Assembly: GCA_937907415.1 (NCBI GenBank)
Contig: CALCHY010000189.1
Span: 1 to 7,541 of the forward strand
Direction: 5' to 3'
Source of the DNA: an uncultured Trueperaceae bacterium
GTDB taxonomy: Bacteria > Deinococcota > Deinococci > Deinococcales > Trueperaceae
DNA: 7,541 nucleotides
This document shows positions 1-5,171 of this stretch, one piece after another; the stretch's first letter is position 1, and every line of letters starts with the position of its first letter. The notes under the pieces are model-generated. The model searched no databases, was not told the origin of the DNA, and saw only the letters and a list, made by a program, of their open reading frames with translations. The position numbers and the translations under genes were made by a program.

Positions 1-599
1 CCGCACTCAGCGTGCAGGACGGGAGAACTACGCGCCCACCATGCGGAACTTCAGACTAAGCCCGTTCCCGCGGCGGCATGGGCCAATACCAGGCGCAGGT
101 GGTTGGCGCCCATCTTCTTCCGCGCCACACGGCAGCCGGGAGGCCTCCCAACCGCAGTAGCCGCTAGATCGCCAAAAGTAGCGACCGACATGAGGCCGTC
201 TTAGCCTTCCAACTAATTTCATACGCTTTACTCATCAAGGGTGCAGTGGCTTAGTTAAGTCCATTGGCTCCGCCTCCCAGAATCGTGCTGCCGCCGGCGG
301 TGTTCATGTGGCGTGAGGCCCGCGACTTCCCATAGTGAAGCTAGAAATGCGAGACGGAGGCCGGCCGATGTACCGCAGCGGGGCGACCGCGATTCTTGAT
401 ATCGCGCTTAGAAATTGGTGAGCTGGAGCGTGAAAAACCGGTAATGGCCGTATTCATGGGAGTGCATAGAAATAACATGGCGTGAGAGTAGGTGAAAGGA
501 AAGTGTGTAGTGGAATCGAGTCCTTAATGAGGGGGAAAATGATACGAAATGCGGATAAATGTACATCGTATCTGCAAGGCTTGGTTCTAGAATTGCCTC

Positions 600-614
600 G
601 CTCGGCAGCCGAGC
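600..614. repeat. Short perfect hairpin GCTCGG-CAG-CCGAGC
   Basis: A perfect 6-bp inverted repeat (600-605 with 609-614) has a 3-nt loop, at the boundary between the AT-richer patch and the GC-rich leader. It is followed at 625-641 by a tandem CCCGGGG motif (625-631 and 635-641). There is no T-run, so it is not a standard terminator. Function is unknown; it is the first of the dyads leading up to tnsA. Confidence 0.5.
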
Positions 615-643
615 ATCAGACTGACCCGGGGAAGCCCGGGGCG

Positions 644-652
644 CCAAAATAG
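644..652 (+). promoter_or_regulatory. CCAAAATAG motif, possible TnsB-binding core
   Basis: The nonamer CCAAAATAG is followed by AAGCTGACCCC. Tn7 end repeats contain a very similar core (ACAAAATAG) bound by TnsB, and this copy points towards the transposition genes as expected for a site near the tnsA-side end. A weaker relative, GCCAAAAGTAG, lies at 171-181. I did not find a matching series of copies or a terminal TGT at a fixed distance, so this is a suggestive resemblance and not a demonstrated end. Confidence 0.25.
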
Positions 653-656
653 AAGC

Positions 657-690
657 TGACCCCGACTCGGGTAACGACCGATCGGGGTCA
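657..690. repeat. Strong 13-bp hairpin with one bulged base
   Basis: The left arm (657-670, TGACCCCGAcTCGG, lower-case C bulged) pairs completely with the right arm CCGATCGGGGTCA (678-690), leaving a 7-nt loop GTAACGA (671-677). Thirteen paired bases with one bulge is far beyond chance for this spacing. On the + strand no T-run follows. On the - strand the stem is followed by GCTTCTATTTTGG, which is only weakly terminator-like. The loop carries TAACGAC, a word that recurs at 907-913 just before tnsA. It could be an RNA structure, a transposase or recombinase site, or a terminator of - strand transcription. Confidence 0.6.
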
Positions 691-692
691 AT

Positions 693-733
693 GGTCCGCT
701 ATCAGCGGTTGCCCAACCCTACTGTAGCGGACC
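693..733. repeat. Nested hairpin directly after the first one
   Basis: A perfect 9-bp inverted repeat, GGTCCGCTA (693-701) with TAGCGGACC (725-733), encloses a second small stem GGTT (707-710) / AACC (715-718). It begins only two bases after the preceding 13-bp hairpin, giving a tandem double-hairpin of 77 nt (657-733). No T-run follows. The arrangement would suit a structured RNA leader or a binding array for a dimeric protein; the sequence does not decide which. Confidence 0.55.
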
Positions 734-834
734 GCTGCGGGCGCGTCTGTACGGTAGGGAGGTGCGTATGACCTGTACTCAGGAGTTAGTTGGCCCTTGG
801 GGCGGAATCTAGCCTGTCTTGGTCTGTAGGCCGC

Positions 835-856
835 AGCTGGAGCTAGTGTTCCAGCT
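835..856. repeat. 7-bp inverted repeat AGCTGGA / TCCAGCT
   Basis: AGCTGGA (835-841) and TCCAGCT (850-856) form a perfect dyad around an 8-nt centre, about 70 bp before the tnsA start. A compact GGAGC-G-GCTCC palindrome follows at 872-882. Both lie where an operator or promoter-overlapping regulatory element of the tns operon would be expected, but no regulator gene next to tnsA is seen and no convincing -35/-10 pair stands out. Confidence 0.4.
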
Positions 857-883
857 CTTCTGCGCAAGGCCGGAGCGGCTCCA

Positions 884-914
884 TGTCGTTCCGTCTTCCT
901 CGTACCTAACGACA
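884..914. promoter_or_regulatory. Inverted repeat TGTCGTT / AACGACA just before tnsA, candidate operator or TnsB site
   Basis: TGTCGTT (884-890) and AACGACA (908-914) are a perfect 7-bp dyad separated by 17 nt, ending 13 nt before the tnsA start codon. Read outwards the two arms extend the match: AACGACAAGG on the + strand and AACGACATGG on the - strand. Because the arms are one to two helical turns apart and abut the tnsA ribosome site, binding here would be expected to repress tnsA. Tn7-family transposases can autoregulate by binding end sites next to their operon; whether that happens here is inference. Confidence 0.4.
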
Positions 915-927
915 AGGCAGGTAGGAC

Positions 928-1719
928 GTGGAACTTTCGTACCTATCCTTTGAGGGCCTAGACCGTCTCGGCTTCCCTCCTATCATCTCCACCGGTGAAC
1001 GGGTAGAGATCTGGATCAAACCTGATGTCGAATCCGGCTTAGTTCGGGTTCCTTTGCACGAGTTGCGTGCCGGCGGGCGCGAAGAGTTCGCCCCTGTACG
1101 GTCTTTTCATAAGCACAACGGATTCCAGCAGGGCCGGCACATCTTCCATCACGTCCATTCGTTGGGAGTGTCGGTGTTCTGCGAGAGCCGGGTGGAGGCG
1201 GCTCGTTTGCGGGAGCTGGACTTCTTCGGCGTGCTCCGGACGGTTTGGGGCCAGCCGATGAAGGTTGTCTTGCGCGGGCCGGGACGGACGCGGCGCTTGG
1301 TTCCGGACTTCTGGTACGTCCGCAAGGATGGCACTTGTGTCCTGGAGAACGTACGCGCTCCAGATCGACGGGATGACACCTTCTGGGAGCAATCCAACGC
1401 CCTGGACGAAGTCGCGCAACTCGTCGGGTGGGAGTACAGCGTGGCGGGTGAATCGGACGAAGAGCACGGGCAGGTGCTCGAACTTCTGAACGCCTTCGCA
1501 ACGCTGACGCCCCGCGCCGACGTAGTCCAAGCCGTGAAGGGCGCTTTTCGAGACAGCGTACAGCTGACCTTCCGAGAGTTGGCGCAACGCTGTGCCGGAC
1601 GCGATCTGGTGGCGCTTGCGCACCTGTACGCGCTGATGTGGCGCCGGGTTCTCCTATTCGATCTGTCGCAGGGTCTTCACTCCGAGACCCTCCTGCGAAT
1701 GGGAGTGGAGCGAACGTGA
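928..1719 (+). CDS. tnsA: TnsA-like transposon 5'-end endonuclease
   Basis: This 263-residue protein is a TnsA-like endonuclease. In Tn7, TnsA partners TnsB and nicks the 5' ends, so the element leaves by cut-and-paste instead of forming cointegrates. Residues 54-147 follow the family plan: PVRSFHKHNGFQQGRH, then CESRVEAARLRELDF with the likely catalytic Glu90 of the S-x-x-E motif, then VPDF with Asp127, then the final catalytic strand LENVRAPDR. At that last motif Tn7 TnsA has Gln-Val-Lys; here it is Asn141-Val142-Arg143, with Glu140 just before. The region from about 155 to 263 would be the C-terminal winged-helix part that contacts TnsC, ending in LYALMWRRVLLFDLSQGL. The start is GTG, preceded by an AGG-rich stretch at 914-926. 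The stop overlaps the tnsB start (GTGA, 1716-1719), so the two are translationally coupled. The family is clear; whether the altered last motif is active is uncertain. Confidence 0.88.
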   Translation: MELSYLSFEGLDRLGFPPIISTGERVEIWIKPDVESGLVRVPLHELRAGGREEFAPVRSFHKHNGFQQGRHIFHHVHSLGVSVFCESRVEAARLRELDFFGVLRTVWGQPMKVVLRGPGRTRRLVPDFWYVRKDGTCVLENVRAPDRRDDTFWEQSNALDEVAQLVGWEYSVAGESDEEHGQVLELLNAFATLTPRADVVQAVKGAFRDSVQLTFRELAQRCAGRDLVALAHLYALMWRRVLLFDLSQGLHSETLLRMGVERT

Positions 1720-3188
1720 AACAGAAGTGGGTTCTAACAGCGAAGCCGGGTGACGTGATCCACGTCGACGGCTTCCCGTGGAAAGTAGAGGCGATCGAGC
1801 CTCACAAGATCAAGCTGGTGGACGAGGAAACCGGCGAGATCTGGCGAGTGGAACTGAACGAGTTCCAGGCGATGGACATCGACCTGGGAGATGCCTCCCA
1901 AGAGGACGACGCTCTTGCGCGTCTGGAGGCTTTCGAGGCGCTCGACCCGGATAAAAGGCACCAGATCGAAGAGATCGCTTCGCACCTGAACGAGATCATG
2001 ACGTCAAAGCGCTACTGGCCAGGCGAGTCACCCGAGTTCGTCGAGGTGAACCCCAAGTACGGACCTGGCGTCACGATGACCACGCGCATTGAGCGGAAGG
2101 TCGATGAGCTTAAGAACTCGCACCTGAACTACAAAGCAAGAACGTGGTGGAAGTTCCTCGGCGTCTACGAGCTGAACGACGCATCGACCCTGGTCAACTT
2201 CAAGAGCCCCGGCCGCCCAAGTGAGGTCGACCCTAAGTACACCGAGGCCCTGGAAGAGGCATTGAACCACTTCCTGAACAGCGGTCCGTTGCCGGAACTC
2301 AGGGAGGTGCTGGAGCTTGCTCTGCAGAAGATCGAGGAGAACCCGGCCTACCAGAGGGCGAAGGTGCCGTCCCTCGCGACCCAGTACAGAGTCCTGAGAG
2401 ATCTCAGGAAGAAGTTCGGAATCTTCGGCTCCAACTGGAAGTACGCCCAATCGCGAGCCGCCCGGCCGAAAGCATCGCACAAGCGCCCACAGGCCTACAT
2501 GCCCGGGGAACGCCTGCAGATGGACACTACGAAGGCGAACGTAACGGTTCGGGACTACTTCGGCAACGAGTTCCGGCCCGAGATCACGCTCGTGAAGGAC
2601 ACCGTGACGCGGATGATCTGCGCGCTAATCGTGTCCAGGTCAACAGGCGCGAAGGAGATCGCAGCCCTGATGCTGCAGCTGTTCACGCCTAAACCCGATG
2701 CACCGCCATTGTCACCTGAAGCGCACTACAACCTGCTAGGGCATAACGCGCGCCACTTGCTGAAGTACATCGAGGGCGCAGGGAACCTCGGACCCGCCAC
2801 GGGCATGATCGTGGTGCCTCGCGTTGTGGTGATCGACCGTGGCAAGGCGTTCGATAACACCTGGTTCCGGAAGTTGGCTGCGGTAATGGGCTTCGACATT
2901 GAACTGAGCCGCCCCCGTACCCCGACCGACAAGCCGCATGTAGAGCGGGTCCTGAAGACCCTTAATCCCGTCCTGGCCAAGCTTCCAGGCTACACAGGAC
3001 GTAGCGTAGTCGAGCAGGGGAAGAAGCCGCGAAAGAAGGTTCGGCACGAAGAGCTCCTCAGCATGGCGGAACTCGAAACGGTGCTCAAGGCGTGGGTCCA
3101 TCACGTGTACCATCACTGCCCTCACAAGGGGCTCGTGCTGGTGGAAGGGCGGCATGAGGGCATTTCTGTCTCCATTCCAGGCGAATGA
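1716..3188 (+). CDS. tnsB: TnsB-like DDE transposase, N-terminal and catalytic part (frame breaks at its end)
   Basis: This 490-residue protein holds the DNA-binding and catalytic part of a Tn7/Mu/Tn5053-type (rve-fold) transposase, the subunit that cuts and joins 3' ends. The N-terminus (about 1-55) is the small beta-rich domain of this family. A long helical stretch follows, with a likely helix-turn-helix around LATQYRVLRDLRKKFG (about 220-235). The catalytic core has Asp270 (QMDTT), Asp374 (VVIDRGKAF) and Glu410 (KPHVER), an exact DD35E spacing. After YHHCPHKGL (about 467-475) family members continue to an SP motif and a beta-barrel; here the frame instead runs on for some 15 unrelated residues and stops. 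The missing part is intact in the +1 frame, in the next entry. I chose the GTG at 1716, not the upstream ATG at 1638, because a GGAG lies five bases before it and it gives the usual GTGA overlap with tnsA; the upstream start would lie deep inside tnsA. Confidence 0.85.
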   Translation: MKQKWVLTAKPGDVIHVDGFPWKVEAIEPHKIKLVDEETGEIWRVELNEFQAMDIDLGDASQEDDALARLEAFEALDPDKRHQIEEIASHLNEIMTSKRYWPGESPEFVEVNPKYGPGVTMTTRIERKVDELKNSHLNYKARTWWKFLGVYELNDASTLVNFKSPGRPSEVDPKYTEALEEALNHFLNSGPLPELREVLELALQKIEENPAYQRAKVPSLATQYRVLRDLRKKFGIFGSNWKYAQSRAARPKASHKRPQAYMPGERLQMDTTKANVTVRDYFGNEFRPEITLVKDTVTRMICALIVSRSTGAKEIAALMLQLFTPKPDAPPLSPEAHYNLLGHNARHLLKYIEGAGNLGPATGMIVVPRVVVIDRGKAFDNTWFRKLAAVMGFDIELSRPRTPTDKPHVERVLKTLNPVLAKLPGYTGRSVVEQGKKPRKKVRHEELLSMAELETVLKAWVHHVYHHCPHKGLVLVEGRHEGISVSIPGE

Positions 3189-3906
3189 AGCGCTCCTGGA
3201 GCAGTATGGCCTAAGACTGCAGGTGGTGCGACCGGACCTGCGCTTCTGGCTTATGGCTTCGGTCAAGCGGGTCATCGACGACAGCGGCATCACCATCAAT
3301 GGTCTTAGGTATCAGGCCCGCGTCCTCGATCCAGTCCGTAACACGCGCTCTCCGGCAACCATGACCAGTAAGTGGCACGTGCACTTCGACTGGAACGACC
3401 TGCGCTTCTGCTACGTGAATCGAAGCCAAGGTCTGCGAGTTCAACCCGACTGGGTGGCCGTTCCATGGGTGGACGCTCCCGAGGCCCTCGCGGTGCCGTT
3501 TCCTGAGGCGCTCAGGCTCTTCCTTAGGCGGCACGAGGCGCGCCTCGATGCGGCTGGAACGCCTATCGCGTGGCAGGTGCCCCGAGAGCTACGTGGTCAC
3601 GTGCAGATCAACCAGTCGGAGCTTATCGGGGCGCGCATGAAGCAGTTCGTTCGCTTCCTGGTCGACCTGGAGCAGCATCGCCAGGCCCGAGACTTCAAGG
3701 ACACGGCGACGGCCGCGGTCGTGCTGGAGCTGATCGAGGCGGCGCGCGCGACGGTGCGGTGGTACCCGGCTCAGGAAGCCTGGCGTGCAGCCGACCCAAC
3801 GGCTGAACCCCTCGTCGGCTCGGAGGCGCCAGCCGCCCCCGAACCGGTAAACGTGAGCAGGCGCCGCATCCGGAGTAGCAACGGCCTGCCTAGGAAACTG
3901 ATCTAG
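3154..3906 (+). CDS. TnsB-like transposase, C-terminal part in the +1 frame (Mu-transposase C-terminal beta-barrel)
   Basis: These 250 residues continue the preceding transposase. FLSPFQANEALLEQYG (about 4-19) is the segment expected after the PHKGL motif. RVIDDSGITINGLRYQARVLD through WHVHFDWNDLRFCYVN (about 39-87) is the Mu-transposase C-terminal beta-barrel pattern. A helical, charged region and a basic tail ending SSNGLPRKLI follow; in Tn7-like systems the TnsB tail contacts TnsC. It overlaps the first part by 35 nt. Dropping one G from GGG at 3147-3149 would fuse both into a single 729-residue protein, close to Tn7 TnsB (702). However, the ATG at 3154 has a good GGAAGG (3143-3148) five bases upstream, so separate translation is feasible. 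Options are a frameshift mutation, a sequencing error, programmed +1 frameshifting or a genuine split transposase. No other inactivating lesion is seen in either half. Confidence 0.8.
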   Translation: MRAFLSPFQANEALLEQYGLRLQVVRPDLRFWLMASVKRVIDDSGITINGLRYQARVLDPVRNTRSPATMTSKWHVHFDWNDLRFCYVNRSQGLRVQPDWVAVPWVDAPEALAVPFPEALRLFLRRHEARLDAAGTPIAWQVPRELRGHVQINQSELIGARMKQFVRFLVDLEQHRQARDFKDTATAAVVLELIEAARATVRWYPAQEAWRAADPTAEPLVGSEAPAAPEPVNVSRRRIRSSNGLPRKLI

Positions 3907-3914
3907 CTGTTCTT

Positions 3915-3940
3915 GGGCGACGCGGCTTCCCGCGTCGCCC
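3915..3940 (+). promoter_or_regulatory. 10-bp hairpin between tnsB and tnsC
   Basis: GGGCGACGCG (3915-3924) pairs perfectly with CGCGTCGCCC (3931-3940) across a 6-nt loop. It begins eight bases after the tnsB stop (3904-3906). It is followed by AACCCCGG, not by a T-run, so it is not a normal intrinsic terminator. More likely roles are an mRNA-stability element or a partial attenuator setting the ratio of transposase to TnsC. The ribosome site for tnsC (GAAGG, 3954-3958) lies downstream and is free of the stem. Confidence 0.5.
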
Positions 3941-3966
3941 AACCCCGGAAGGTGAAGGTAACGGTA

Positions 3967-5115
3967 ATGCAGGACTCGCCGCTCATGAGCTGCAAGGCGT
4001 TACGTGACTTCTCTCTGGTTATGCAAGAGCAGCGCGAGCGGGAGCGCGCCGAGGTCGCGGCACTGCGCGCCGTGACGTTAGAGGAGTACGAGGCGTTCGA
4101 CGAATCCCAGAAGCGAGACTTCAACGCCCGCCGGCGCAAGGCCACTATGTTCAAGTTCCTGGCGCGCCTTCCACACGTAGAGACCATCGCCGAGAGCGTC
4201 AACGAGGCGCTAGAGATGGCGGCCGACGGAGGCCGCTCGAGTGCCGGATGCATCCTGATAGCGGGCCAAGGCGGTGTCGGGAAGACTACCGTGTTGGAAC
4301 TCATCGCGGCTGACGTGTTCAGCCGGGTGCAACGCGAGCGCTACGGCGAAGACTGGGGAAGCCTCGACCCGACGCACCTGCGCGTCGCCTCCCGGAACGA
4401 GTACGGGGACGTGCTCAACGCGCAATCCGCGCCGGTCGAACCTATCTCTGCCACGGGCAGCATGGGACCCAAGCAGACGTTCAGACTGTTCTTGAGCTCT
4501 TTCGGTTCCATCGGAGTGAGAGTCGACACGAACTCCGAGCACCTTACCGAAGCGAAGCGCAAGGAACTGGACGGCGATGATGGGCTCTCGTTATCGAACC
4601 AGCTTGTGCGCATCGTGAAGGCGTGCGACACGGTGCTCGTGGTGATCGACGAGGTGCATTTCATCGAAGAGCGTGGACCGGGTGTCCAAGTCATCAACTA
4701 CATCAAGACGTTGCTGAACCGCACCAACGCGGTGTTTCTGATGGCAGCGGTCTGCGACAAGAACGGCCACGTGCGGCTGTTCGACAGCCATAAGTGGCTG
4801 GAGGTTCGTGACCAGCTACGCAGGCGCACCATCAGACACGACATCCTGCCGCTACAGGATCCGGACGCGAACGACGACCTCATCGACCTCTTGGACGTGC
4901 TCGCTTACAAGCTGGTGCTACTGAAGCAGGAGCCCGACGAGCTTGTTACCCACGAAATGGCGCGATACGTCTATCGCCGCACTAAGGGTGTCGCTGAACA
5001 CGTGGTGCGGCTCATGGTGACAGGAGCCCGCAAGGCCATCGGCCAAGGGGAGGCAATAACCATCGACTTGCTCAACACGGTCCGGATCTCCATCGACGCC
5101 GACTCCGACTCCTAA
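3967..5115 (+). CDS. tnsC: TnsC/TniB-like AAA+ ATPase, transposition regulator
   Basis: This 382-residue AAA+ ATPase is the regulator that oligomerises on target DNA with ATP and passes target information from TniQ/TnsD to the TnsA-TnsB transposase. The Walker A motif is GQGGVGKTT (residues 100-108, Lys106); Walker B is VVIDEVHF with Asp228-Glu229. A conserved Asn-containing segment (LNRTNAVFLMAA, about 246-257) follows in the usual sensor position, and an arginine-rich RDQLRRRTIRHDILPL (about 284-299) in the usual arginine-finger/lid area. Residues 1-70 are charged and helical. It is longer than Tn5053 TniB (about 300) and shorter than Tn7 TnsC (555). I start at ATG 3967, with GAAGG eight bases upstream. 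A TTG at 3913 would add 18 residues, but that segment is the preceding perfect hairpin and has no good ribosome site. Confidence 0.88.
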   Translation: MQDSPLMSCKALRDFSLVMQEQRERERAEVAALRAVTLEEYEAFDESQKRDFNARRRKATMFKFLARLPHVETIAESVNEALEMAADGGRSSAGCILIAGQGGVGKTTVLELIAADVFSRVQRERYGEDWGSLDPTHLRVASRNEYGDVLNAQSAPVEPISATGSMGPKQTFRLFLSSFGSIGVRVDTNSEHLTEAKRKELDGDDGLSLSNQLVRIVKACDTVLVVIDEVHFIEERGPGVQVINYIKTLLNRTNAVFLMAAVCDKNGHVRLFDSHKWLEVRDQLRRRTIRHDILPLQDPDANDDLIDLLDVLAYKLVLLKQEPDELVTHEMARYVYRRTKGVAEHVVRLMVTGARKAIGQGEAITIDLLNTVRISIDADSDS

Positions 5116-5171
5116 CCCGGGACCCTGGTACGTCCAGAGCCTCCTAGCAGAGGCCGGGACCGGAGGTCGAG
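5116..5171 (+). promoter_or_regulatory. Short tnsC-tniQ spacer with small stem and strong ribosome site
   Basis: The 56-nt gap contains a small GCCTC (5139-5143) / GAGGC (5150-5154) stem with a 6-nt loop. It ends in GGAGGT (5162-5167), four bases before the tniQ ATG. The gap is short enough for co-transcription with tnsC. There is no T-run, so I do not call a terminator here. Confidence 0.4.

Larger units (their letters stand above)
1..927. other. Gene-free upstream region of the transposition operon
   Basis: I see no convincing protein-coding gene here. The open frames are short, begin without clear ribosome sites and give arginine/proline-rich or otherwise unrecognisable peptides. There is no tRNA or rRNA signature. 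The stretch 421-600 is AT-richer (81 of 180 bases are G or C by my count, about 45%) than the genes. Small dyads occur at 388-406 (CGCGAT, 7-nt loop, ATCGCG) and 541-572 (GATACGA / TCGTATC). From 600 on, strong inverted repeats follow one another up to the tnsA start; the main ones are listed separately. In Tn7-like elements tnsA usually sits next to one transposon end, so this region probably contains that end and its transposase-binding sites. The exact terminus could not be placed. Confidence 0.6.

Noticed and set aside
28..222. Open frames on the - strand (64 residues, and a 45-residue frame in another phase)
   Set aside because: No recognisable domain, no clear ribosome site and biased R/P/G composition; a remnant of an older transposase cannot be shown from sequence alone.
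408..647. 79-residue - strand frame in the AT-richer patch
   Set aside because: Sequence looks like random translation (many H, S, F and no family pattern), no ribosome site, and its beginning runs through the hairpin and CCAAAATAG region.
657..733. Integron attC-like or CRISPR-repeat-like element
   Set aside because: The two hairpins are unrelated to each other in sequence, there is no regular spacer-repeat series, and the attC core boxes are not present as a matched pair.
688..915. 75-residue - strand frame ending at the strong hairpin, which might then be its terminator
   Set aside because: The peptide is R/A/P-rich without any known motif, it crosses three inverted repeats and lies in the expected tnsA regulatory region.
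1016..1623. Long - strand frames opposite tnsA (161 and 194 residues)
   Set aside because: They are antisense shadows of the GC-rich tnsA gene, which has clear family motifs on the + strand.
1638..1715. Upstream ATG start for tnsB adding 26 residues
   Set aside because: It lies 80 bases inside tnsA, the added peptide is not family-like, and the GTG at 1716 has a good ribosome site and the typical GTGA overlap.
3913..3966. TTG start for tnsC adding 18 residues
   Set aside because: The added codons are the perfect intergenic hairpin, TTG is a weak start, and the ATG at 3967 has a properly spaced GAAGG.
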